From contig NW_003314313.1 in the NCBI RefSeq assembly GCF_000143415.4, positions 709,430 to 773,429 of the forward strand: DNA of 64,000 bases, written 5' to 3'. The notes beneath the pieces are model-generated. The model did no database searches, was not told the origin of the DNA, and saw only the letters and a program-made list of their open reading frames with translations. The position numbers and the translations under genes are program-made. Shown piece by piece: positions 21,545 through 32,200 of the stretch. Every line of letters starts with the position of its first letter. Position 1 is the stretch's first letter. The stretch is from Selaginella moellendorffii (lineage: Eukaryota; Streptophyta; Lycopodiopsida; Selaginellales; Selaginellaceae).

Positions 21545-22210
21545 AATTTCGTTGGAAGAATCAATCATCAGGCCCCGTATTCCGTATTTTTGGAGCAGCT
21601 CTTGCTCGATCTAGCAGTCTTTCATTCTCACACCTGCATTGAGAATAGCTATAGATTTGTTTCTTGAAGAAGATCGTACCTGATGAGGTAGACGTTATTA
21701 TCCAGCCATTCCAAACCAGCAGCATACTCTTCCGGAAGTAATCTTGGTATGGATCCTCCATACCTGTTAAGAACGAGTTGAAATCTTAAATGAATGATGA
21801 ACAGAAAAATTCTTCTTGCTTTGCCTGGAAAAACAGTGACCTCCAAGACGTAACACTTAAATTGCATCCTACAGAAACCAACCTTATTCTCCATTGAACA
21901 AAGAGCAAAGATCCAGTTCTTGGAGTGATTAAGATTGCAAACAAGATCATCGATCCACTCGCTTTTCCCTGAATTTGGTACTCCAGTCACAACTGTTACT
22001 GGAGTACCAAAGAAACAACAATCATTCATAAGCTGCGAACAGGATACTTACTAACTAGAAAACTGGAAAAGCCCGCGGATGCAGCGTCCAGCAAACCTTC
22101 TTTTCCTACATTGAGCATAGCGGAAACTACAGCGGATTTTACCTCGTTTGCATCCTGAACAAATGTGTCGGCTTGGCGAGGAAAGAACTGCAACGCCATG
22201 ATGTGTGCTT
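21545..22210 (-). pseudogene. TWINKLE-like organellar primase-helicase fragment
   Basis: On the minus strand, an upstream piece reads DTFVQDANEVKSAVVSAMLN near 22100-22170, comparable to the DANEV segment before the helicase domain. A Walker A exon follows (VTVVTGVPNSGKSEWIDDLV, then NWIFALCSMENKV, about 21890-22000). The next piece is YGGSIPRLLPEEYAAGLEWL (about 21690-21763). After another intron, KYGIRGLMIDSSNEIDHQ (about 21545-21600) is reached only by a frame shift from RLLDRARAAP. Plant TWINKLE (DNA helicase and primase of organelles) has these blocks in this order. The frameshift and missing primase and C-terminal parts point to a pseudogene. Confidence 0.55.
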
Positions 22211-22589
22211 CAGCCAGGCCGACGTCTTTTCTGGATCAAACATCCAAAATGTGGATTGTGTCGTCTGATCCTCCTCCTCCACCCATCCCGCGGCACATTT
22301 CACAGGACGCAGGCTGCGGCCCTGCAGACGGATTGATTAAACTCACCAAAGCGCTCTGGTTAAACCCTAGAACCCTAACAGGGTTTAGAACTACGGTTTA
22401 GCTCAGCGCCTTAAACTTGTTTAAACAGGTTTAGGGCTTAGGTTAAATCCACCTCGGCGAAGAATATACCTTCGATTTTATCAACTCTTGTAAACAAACT
22501 TAGCGACTAAGTAATTTGGATTTGTTCCCTTTTTCATTCGATCATATAGTAGGGGTCGGCAAGAAGAAACGAAGCATGGGATCTAGAGA

Positions 22590-24190
22590 GTGGATCATCC
22601 AGGGGGTGGTGGATTGCAAGTTGGAAAAGAAGGTAGGCGAAATGAAGATAAATCTGGTGGCAGAAGAAGCAGGAGAGATGAAGACCGATCTGGGGATTGG
22701 CGCAGAGGCGGAAGCAGGCGAGATTGTAGAAGCAGAAACGGCGAGGAGAAGAGAGACAGGAAGAGGAGCAAGAGAAGAAGAAGAAATTACCTAGAAGAAG
22801 AAAAGAGGAGCACGAGAAGCAGAAGAAATGAGCAAGAAGAAGAAAAGAGAGAGAGGAAAGAAGGGGAGAGGAGCAAGAGAAGAAATGAAGAGGAGGAGAG
22901 GAGCAAGAGAAGAAGAAGAAATGAGCAAGAAGAAGAAAGGTGCAAAAAGAGAAGCAGAAACGCAGTTGAGAGCATGAGGCATGTATTTTGGAAACGCAGA
23001 ACTAGTCATGAGATGGAGGAAGGCGAGGGCCTCCCGCTCCCAATGGAGCTGGTGAGACGCATCCTGGCTGGAATACCCTTCCCTTACATTCCGCCCTTGC
23101 GCCGAGTGTGCAAACAGTGGAGGGTGGCCGTCGACGGACTTGGCAGGATGGAGGACGACAGCCCCGAGCAGGTCTGCATCTTCAGCACAATAAACGTCTG
23201 TGACGATGGTCAGTTTTGGTTTCCGGGGGTGAGGCCGAATGAACAAGGGCGGCATCTCAGTTTGAGGGGCTTCTTGCCTTCTGGTCATTCACCCGTAGCA
23301 TATAGCCGAGGCCTGCTGGTCCTGTGGCCGAGGGCAAGGATTATTGGTTTTCAGTCATGAACCCCATGACTGGCGCCTTGAAGCGGTTGCCCAAGACGGT
23401 GTCCCAGGAGAAGTTTTTGCTGTCCTACGACTTCTCCCACTCATTCGTGTTGGGCTCTCTGTCGGTGTCTCTTTGGGTGTCCGACGAGGATGGCAGTAAT
23501 TACCGGGTGTTTTTTCAGCCATCTGGAGGTTTATGAATCCCGTGCGCATACCTGGAGGGATGTGAAGATAGAGCCGCCGGAGCTTAAGAGAAGACACGGG
23601 GTGGTGGCTCAGGGTGACATGGACGTGATTTTTGCGCGCACCCTCCATGGCTTGCAATACGCCTCCTGTTGCGACTCAGTGAGGTTGGGCTAGGGGCTAC
23701 AGCCGGGCAAGGGACGCATGGGCGTTTTGGCATTTCAAGTCGTTGCGGAAGGAGGTTCGGATGATGCGGGATCGGTGTATGGCAGGCTGGACCCGTTCAT
23801 GTACCGGTCCAAGCTGATGGCAGCAGGCATTGTGATTGTGGGGAAACACGTTGGTGGTGTGGCCTTCGCAAGGCCTTGCTTCGCTCCAAAGTGGATGGTC
23901 ATCGTGGAGGCGGCCGATGAAGAAGCTGATGAGCAGCAGCTGGAGTGGACGATTGTGTCCAGCATCGATGTGAGAGGCTTGTGCAGGACGTGGAGCCCCA
24001 TCACCTGCTTCCTTGCAAACGGGCTAACAACATGCTCTTTCTCCACTTGTTGGACCGACCAGTAGCCTTCAATCTGGACACTCGTGCTTGGCATTTGCAC
24101 GTCCCTCGTTGGAACGTGAACCGAAAAGAGTCCGTATGGAACGTTGCCTACGTTCCCAGTTTAACTGCTACGCCTAACAACGACGGCTGA
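22590..24190 (+). pseudogene. F-box/kelch-like gene with Arg/Glu-rich N-terminal region, frameshifted
   Basis: The first frame (22590-23360) has a purine-rich Arg/Glu/Lys-rich stretch of about 130 codons. An F-box follows (LPMELVRRILAGIPFPYIPP, then LRRVCKQWRVAVDG near 23045-23130). An ATG at 22973 or 23011 would give a normal F-box N-terminus, so the Arg/Glu region may be non-coding. The protein then shifts frame near 23320 (WFSVMNPMTGALKRLPKT), again near 23515, and meets a stop near 23691 inside CCDSVRLG. The C-terminal block (SVYGRLDPFMYRSKLMAAGI to VAFNLDTRAWHLHVPRWNVN) matches the minus-strand copies at 16 and 49 kb. An F-box protein would be an SCF ubiquitin-ligase substrate adaptor, but this copy looks dead. 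Confidence 0.7.
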
Positions 24191-24242
24191 GTAGAGATCC
24201 CAGTTTAACTGCTACGCCTGACAACGACGGCTGAGTAGAGAG
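24156..24242 (+). repeat. Two 43-44-bp tandem copies at the F-box 3' end
   Basis: Units beginning CCCAGTTTAACTGCTACGCC and ending at the GACGGCTGAGTAGAGA block occur twice in a row with one or two differences. The second copy lies just past the F-box stop codon. Confidence 0.85.
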
Positions 24243-24466
24243 TTCGCGGCAAACTCCGACCGGCAGCGACAACCTCAATCTCAAGCTCTGCATCGTCAGT
24301 CACAGAATGTGAACTCGGGATCCAAGCTCGGGAAAACAACTACTAATTAATTCTATTAATTCAAAATGTGCATTTAAAAAAAGAAAATCTATTATTCCTG
24401 AAAATATAAAGAAGAGGAAGGGGGAAAAAATATTGAGGTTGAATGTGGTGTTGACGTCGCTGCGAA

Positions 24467-26105
24467 GAACCCTACGAAGAACCTGGCAGTGACCTGTGTC
24501 ACAGTATTTGAGGTCGACTATCCACGACATGTACTTGCTTGCTCCCGGAATGAGCTTCAAGAACGAGGCGTTACCCACCTGCCTAATAACACAAGACGAC
24601 ATACACAAGAACTTTCATGAATCCACCTGCGCGGTTTGTCTTTCCCAGTCGTCGCCTGCCCTCCATCACCTTCCGCCATTCTGAACAAGAACCCTAAAAA
24701 GTTAGACCCTGGAATCTCTCCACTGGGCGCCTAGAACCTAAACATTAAACAGAAATTCGGCCGCCGCGCAGCTCACGCCGCTTCCGCACTCTAAAAGACC
24801 ATGAACAAGTCATATTTTTGTCAGCCTAGTCGTCAAATCTCGTCAAGAAACATAGGCGATTAAAAGTTAAAGCACAAACTTAACTTCGAAGACCTTAATT
24901 TTTAGGCTGCAAATATACTGTAACGAAATTCATATCTTCTTCCATGGCATGGCAACAGACCACAATCTAACTTCCGCCAAACGTGCCTGAAAACCCTAAC
25001 CATGCTGCTGTAAAATTGAAAGTTGGAAGTAGCAAAGACCAGGATGTTCCCTTACCTCGCATTCAGCTCCCACCTCAACACCATAATGAAATGCCACATC
25101 CGTTCCCTGTATTCCGTAGTCACACCCCAAGTGAGGTTTTCAAGCTTCCACAACATAGAGCCGCTAGAATAAACAATGTGTTTGACACAGTTCATCCTGT
25201 CATATGTTTTCTGCCGCCCACCCTTCACAACCGTGAGCCCTACGAAGAACCTGGCAGTGACCTGTGTCACAGTATTTGGTGTCGAATATCCACAACATGG
25301 TATCTAGCCATGTGGATCGCGGGAGACCAACTCGTGAAAGAGGTTCAAGGCGTTACCGAACTGCCCAATAAAACGAGACGGAATACACAAGAGATTTCAT
25401 GAATCCACCTTGGCGGTTTTTCCTTCCCAATCGTCGCCTAAGTTAGACCCTGGAATCTCTCCGCTGGGCGCCTAGAAGCTAAACATTACAGTGCTGAGAA
25501 ACAGAAATCCGGCCGCCACGCAGCTCACGAACGCCTTCCGCTTCCGCACCCTAAAAGACTATGAACAATTCATATTCCGTTAGCATAATCGTCAAATCTC
25601 GTCAAGCCACGACATGGTACTTGCTGAGGTAGCTCACCGTATTATTTTCAGATTCTTGTTGGTCCCGGTTACTCGGCTGCCAGCCATGTGGCTCACGGGA
25701 GACCACCTCGTGAAAGAGGTTCAAGAACGAATCATTATTGACCTGCCCAATAGAACGAGACGAAATACACAAGAGATTTCATGAATCCACCCTGGCGGTT
25801 TCTCCTTCCCAATCGTCGCCTGCCCTCCATCGCCTTACGCCATTCTGAACAAGAATCATAAGAAGTTAGACCCTGGAATCTGCGCCTAGAAGCTAAACAT
25901 TACAGTGTTGAGAAACAGAAATCCGGCCGCCGTGCAGCTCACGGACGCCTTCCGCTTCCGCACCCTAAAGGACTATGAACAAGTCATATCAAATCTCGTC
26001 AAGCCATGTAGGCGATTTAAAGTTAAATGACAATCTAAACTTCGACGACCTGAATTTTTCAGGGTGCGAATCTAGTGCAGCGAAACTCATATCTTTGTCC
26101 ATAGC
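24467..26105 (-). repeat. Three diverged tandem units of an unidentified gene fragment
   Basis: Units at about 24467-24955, 25232-25585 and 25690-26105 share blocks. These include a CATGAATCCACC(T/C) block, GTTAGACCCTGGAATCT, AAACATTA and GGCCGCCG. The first two also share CCTGGCAGTGACCTGTGTCA. On the minus strand unit 1 reads MAEGDGGQATTGKDKPRRWI, and another piece reads YGIQGTDVAFHYGVEVGAEC near 25060-25115. I recognise no family. They look like partial duplications of the 5' end of one gene, all broken. Confidence 0.7.
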
Positions 26106-26153
26106 GCGCCGCCATAGCCGCCACTGTTTTTTCAAAAATTTGCATTTTTTTTC

Positions 26154-26363
26154 GTGGGCTTTGACAAAGGAATTTTTTCAGAAGAAATGACGAGGCATGG
26201 CGGAAGAATACGATACGAGTATATGGTAGAAAGTATAATGTCGAAAGCAATATGGGCTAAGAATACTCAAAAATCTCATTCCTGGTTCAAAAAATCCCTA
26301 AAGTTCCTGAGTCGAGAAGGAAGAGAAGCACAGAAGCGATGGATAGCGAATGAGGTAGGCTGA
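26154..26363 (+). other. Unidentified short open frame
   Basis: A 69-codon basic frame. It contains IRYEYMVESIMSKAIWAKNT and WFKKSLKFLSREGREAQKRW. It ends at a GAG-GTAGGC that could be an exon border. No family recognised, and it may be a chance frame. Confidence 0.2.
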
Positions 26364-27205
26364 ACTTGCAATGCAAGCACCCTAAAGCGACGTGGTTGTT
26401 GCTAGCAGATTCGCGGGCTCCTATTCCTCATCCAGAGGAGTAACTCGAAGCCTGCTTTGACTGCTTTCGCCACGCAAAAGGTTCGCTTAAGTCGTTTTCG
26501 CTTGGGTTAGTAGCTTAGAAATGGGGATCCTGATCCCTTGACACCGATAACAAAGGGGGAAATGCCGCTGACAACCAACTTCCAACAAGAACTTGTTCTA
26601 ACTCGTTTCTCGTTGACGGTGTAATCAGGAACCTCAGGGCATTCTCAGGGCGCTCGTTAGTAACCAGTTTTTTGCTTCAGGTAGGTAACAGGCATTTCCC
26701 ACTTGGGAGACGAGGAACCAGTTCACTACAAGTACTTCTGATCGACTTCGAAAACTTAAGTTCTCGCCATTTCTTCAGAGCTGCCTTTGCTGTTTGAAAA
26801 CATGTTCTTTGTCGTCTGTTGCATGAGAGAGCAATGGATCGATCGAAGAAACGCGAGAGCTAGTATCGTTGACGGAGGAGTGAGCCGCGATTGTCGAATC
26901 ATTGTACTAGTTCAATCAAGCATCTTGAATGCACTCTTGCTGCACCTCTAAGCCTCCGAGGACTTGGTCACAATAACTTGAGCGATGAGAACAGATATTG
27001 TGATTGGTTGTTGCATCTCTGAGTTCACATGCTGGTCAATAAGTTGGGGAATCGACCTGGGTTGGATGCAGGTCTACGGCTTCAACTATAAAGAACAACA
27101 GAAGACACGCTGACATCACATGAAACCTGCGACGACAGGAATTCCGCCATTTTTTAGATAAAAATTTGATTTCGATTTCTAACCTGATTAAGTTCTTGCA
27201 GAAAG

Positions 27206-27926
27206 ATGGATACCGGACCACTCGATCTTGCGAAACAGTGGACGCCACAGCTGGTGGCAATAGGATACAGGGATAAATGTGTGCCGAATTCACTTGTGCA
27301 AGGGAAGCGATTGCTGCACGACAAGATCAGGAGAACTGAGAGGGAGTTGCTTGAGGAGTGGGAAGGCGCATCTACGGAAACCAGAACGGAGGAGCCGTTC
27401 CAATCTGGGATGCGTCTACCGTTTTCTGAAGAAGGATCACAGCGCGCTACTGTACTTCGCTCTAGTAGGGAGAGGCCACTGAAGCTTGCAACATTTTCGC
27501 ACGACTCGGTTTACTACAACACGGGGCTCGTTCAGCTTTGCAGCGGCAATCCTCTTGGCTGCTCGATCGTTTCAGAAAATGTTTCAGAGCAAGAAGCTGA
27601 TTGCGGTGCTGGTTGGACAGGGAAGATACAGGAGGCTAGTTCTTCCATCAGGTACGTTGAACTCCTCTTTGACAGGTGCTGCTGCGGTTGCAGAGAACGT
27701 CGAGCTTCCCTTTTTTGGGAATGGGAAATTGGGAAAGCTGGTCATGCTCTCGATAAGTCTGGCGAAGAAGTGCCTGCAAAACGCGCTGTATCTTCTCGAT
27801 TGCAGTGACAAAGCTGAGGAAGCCAGTGCTCAAGCCAAGGAGGGAGAAAAGCTCGCAAACAATGAATCTTGTGTTGTGCCTGGAAAATCTGATTCAAGCT
27901 CTGAATCACGTGCTTTGTTTGGTTAG
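27206..27926 (+). CDS. Unidentified candidate gene (two overlapping frames)
   Basis: Two frames overlap: 27206-27808 (200 codons, beginning MDTGPLDLAKQWTPQLVAIG) and 27486-27926 (146 codons). The second has a hydrophobic segment (GSFSFAAAILLAARS), a basic stretch, a second apolar segment (LGKLVMLSISLAKKCLQNAL) and an acidic/Ser-rich tail. A CTTGCAG just before 27204 could be a splice acceptor. I recognise no family and cannot tell which frame, if either, is used. A spliced gene switching frames is possible. Confidence 0.3.
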
Positions 27927-28399
27927 GCACAAAACTTGTATAGGCATTTATCTATTTTTGTAGTATTATTATGACCATATATTAATATTAGCATAGTGGG
28001 ATTTTAATAACTGTTGGATTAGTTTTAATCGGGACCACTCACTCATATATATAAATTAGGGTTTTTAAGCTAATTAATATGCACATTTTTTGTATTTCTT
28101 TTCCATATTCCAAGCACTCACATTGGTGGAGATGAGGGGCACCTTTCCTTGTCCCTGAGGAGTGTTTGGATTTGGGATTTTGGTTTAGATTTAGCTTTTG
28201 CATTGTCTTGATTTAACTTTTTCCATTCCCTTTCTTTTGTTCTTCCCTCTCAGAATTCTGGTTTAGATTTAGCTTTTCCATTGTCTTTCTTTTTAGTTTT
28301 TTTTCATTTCCCTTTTTTTGCTCTTTCCTTTTCATTCATCTTTATGGTAGAGTAGTAGTTTCCTCCTCTGACTCTAGAGTAACAGTTAGTGCAATTGTT

Positions 28400-29277
28400 T
28401 GATACTATATGATTATAATTGAATAACCAAACTCAATTGATTGCGGCATTCACGGCACGTGGTATAGCTCCTCCTTCTCTTGGTGCCAATCCTCGCGTTC
28501 GGCCAGAGTTCTTTCATGGGAATCCTAGGGATGATGTGTACCATTAGTTTGATCACTTCACAGTGATTGCCACATATCATTTTTGGGATGATGCTCGACG
28601 TTTGCATGAATTTCCCACGTGTCTCCAAGGGACGGCATTATAGTGGTACAACGGTTTAAGTGCAGCCACTCGTAGGGATTAGAGTGTTCTCCCAAATGTC
28701 TTCAAATACACATTCGGGCATGTCGACGATTGTAATGATGCCTTCCAGCAATTGCATCTTCTTCGTCAAGAGCCATCTGAGTTGGTGATGCAATTTGGCA
28801 TTCGTTTCCGAAACTTCTTACTTCGTGCAAAGCCAAATATGTCAAAGTGGATCAAGTTAGGAATGTTGTGGCTAGCACTTCATCAAAATCTTGTCGGATT
28901 TATGCATGCACTTGCTCCTACCACCCTTGACGATGTAATTCACTTGGCACAATGCTATGAGATATCGCCTCTTCCACTTTTTGCTACCTGTCCTTTAGCT
29001 CCACTTCCTATGGGTGATGGTCCTGTTCCAATGGAAGTTGATGCTGCTGCTGCTTGAGTTCAAGGACAAGGACGAGGCCATGGTCGTGGCAGTGATGTTC
29101 ATTGTTGGGTGTGTGATGAAGTTGGTCATACTTATCAGTATTGTTTGCATTTTCCAGATTGGTGACCTCCATTTCCTAGGTGGAGACCTTGGTGTCAACA
29201 AGGTCTTGTTGGTGGTGCTACAGTGGAAGGTCTGGACACTGAGATGCATTTGGGAAATGAGGAGTTATGCGAGTAAT
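28400..29277 (+). pseudogene. Gypsy family-1 gag with zinc knuckle
   Basis: A degraded gag (capsid-type retrotransposon gag domain). It is open from 28752 to 29057 (FGIRFRNFLLRAKPNMSKWI, then TTLDDVIHLAQCYE). A CCHC knuckle (CWVCDEVGHTYQYC) follows in another frame at about 29103-29144. Earlier codons (RPEFFHGNPRDDVYH, then a stop) match the truncated copy at 5.1 kb. The reading resumes after the insertion. Confidence 0.8.
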
Positions 29278-32200
29278 TGTAAGCAACTAATTTTTCCATT
29301 CTACTTTAGTCACTTAACCACACCTTCGACCACTTGGAGACCCTTCTCTAAGTCAATCCCACTACTCCTTCTCGAGTAGTTTCAATTTCTATCGATTGAA
29401 TATTTGCACCTTGGAACTTTTACTCCTTGACTTTTGGAAGTCAATTTCCTAGGTGTCTCCAACACCTTACATTGCACATATTGTGCAACTCCACTTCCCC
29501 CTCCTAGGAAGTTCTCTACTTGAGGGCACCGTCATCCTCTCTTCTATTTCGTGCCACCTGGGCACTAAGTTCCAGTTATCATACTTTGTGCTAGGGCTGT
29601 CCATGGCCCTATCATTTGGCTACCTTACCGCTCCCTCCCTTGGAGCTTCCCCATTCGCCAAATCGGAGCAATTCGGAATCCATCCTTGGAAACACACTTC
29701 CTTTCCCGCAATTTGTTAGCGTCCAACACTTTGCCACTTGGATTCCTTTCAAGGCCCTATCTTGGCCACTCATCTTTTGCTCCTATCCATTGATTGTTGC
29801 ACCAAGCAACACCGAATCTCTACCTCCCTTCTTGAGGTATTCTTTTGATTCCATAGCAAAGGCTCTACTTTGCCAAGACTAGGGTGTTCCCCCTAGTAAG
29901 TCTCTTTAGCATTTTCTGCTGTGGGCTCTATCCACGGCCCAACTTTGTAACCACCCCATGGGTCTCTTATAGAGACTACTTTCCTTGGACACACTATGCC
30001 ATCACAATGACATAGTTCATTTCCCTAAGGTGTTTTTCCCACTTGGTCACCTTGACCAAGCCACACCATCATCAATAGTTCAAATCAACACTTTGAACTA
30101 GGAACCTTATTCCTTAGCCCAAACAAAGACTTTGTCTTTGTTTAGCCATAAGATCACCTAGTGATCTCATCTTGACCCCTTAATAGGTCTATCAATAGGA
30201 ACTAGGTCTTCCAGACCCTTCTAAGTTGTTGACTATGACCCCGGGGGCATCCCCCACACTTGGCGGTGTGCCCAAGCTAGCCCTTTCGGCCAAGGATCTA
30301 TATCAACTGAGACTTGGGTGTCCCCATCTCATTTACCACGTCCTTGGTGCCCTTTGCACCAAAGTGTTCAAGTTAGATATGCCAAGCTTTCACTCTAAGC
30401 AATCTAACCGTGCATCACAACTCCGGGGCATCCCCCGCTTGGCGGTGTGCCCAAGCCAATCTCCTTATTGAGAGTCCATGACCACTGAAATATGAGTGTC
30501 TTCATATTCCAAACCATCACCACGCCCTAGTGATTTGGGACTCGAACCCAAGCACTAGAGGGTCGGGACTCGAACCCAACCTCTGTATATGCATCTACAG
30601 ACGGCATCACCCAAGATGCCTGGCGTGACCCTCCACGCCGGTGCACCAACTTCTACTCAAAGCGCGCTATAGATCACAGCTTAGGAACTTAGTTCTTCCA
30701 CATTGCCAAGTCCTCTCACTTGACACATCTGTGATTATGCATGGACTCCTCCATACTTGGCCCCATGGCCCACCCTTTTGAAGTTATCACCTTCAACTAG
30801 GGTATTTGTTCCCCCGACTTGCCAACCTCGCTTGGCAAGTCCTCCAACCAACGTAACATGGTTCCTGCATAAGCGTGAAAGTCCTTGACCATCGACTTTC
30901 ATTCAAAGCCCTCTCTTTGAACACTTGGGAACTACTTCCCTAACCTTGATAGCCTTGCCTCATGGCAAGCTTCAAGACCACGCTTCTGCTACGCCACTCT
31001 GGTTTCGCGCGTTCCATGAACCATTTACACTTGGCCTTTCTAGGTACTAAGCTACCTAGAATCATCTTTGGGAACCTTGCAGGAACTCTGTCCCTTAGTT
31101 GCTAAGGCCTCCCTTTTTGCAAGCTTTCTAATTACCATATAGTCTAACATGGACAGTTCCATATTTTAGACTCTCCATGGCATCACAGTTGCTAGCGACA
31201 ACACCCTTGAGCCCCCACTTGATTCTCCACTCTCAGCTGGCATAACCAACCTTAGTTATGCCCTTCGATCCCTATGGTTCAGTTCTATCCCCTTACTTCT
31301 TGCTTTTGGCTTCACACTTTTCCTTTGGTCATTCTCCTCCAGACCAGGAGGATAACTTTGCACTTTCTATCATGCCTTAGCAAGTATTCTTGGGGATGAA
31401 CCTACCCAATAGCCTAGGGAGTGGTTCCTCAATCCGGGTATGCTCACCTTATAATCCCACACACTGGGATTAACGTTGTTGCTTATGGGCCCTTACATGC
31501 CCACCACTAGCCTTGCCAAAATTCCATTTTTGGCTTTGTCCAATTCGGGTAGACAGTCTTCTCCCGTCTCCACCACCTTGGACATTTAGATAGCACCTTC
31601 TATCCATCATTCGCTAGGACTTAGTCCTTTGGGCCTTATCTATTGCCCTCGTGATATCAAACACCACCTCCAGGTGTTCTAGAGTGTTTGGGTGTCCCAA
31701 TGATGGCCCCTTTGACAATGAGCATTCTCTTTTTCGATATTGACTCACTATATCGCAACATAAGCAATTTATCCCTTATAAGGGTATATTTAACTTCCTT
31801 TTCCCAGAAGTCTTAGATAGCTACCTTCTACCAGTTTAACCAATTATTTAGCACCTTTTGCTTAGTTGCCTCATAGTTGTCAAGTCCTACAACTCATTGC
31901 TTGGTGCTTCCACACCTCCATCATTATTCTGGGCCACCACACTCTAACTGCATGCCTTCCAGCTTAGGCTATGCCATTCCCATTTCCGTTGGGATTCCCT
32001 TCGGCAAAGGATTCTTATGAACCCACCAACATAACCTCAAGGTATCACACCTTGGCACATTTGGTGTCTCCCCACTATTGGCTCCACGAGCCTACCTCTA
32101 TGACACTTCTTCTTTGTGTCTAAGTCTTTGCCAAGACCAATACCGCTCTTTCTCATGCCAACCATCCGTTAGCACTGCACCATAGAGGTCACACACAACT

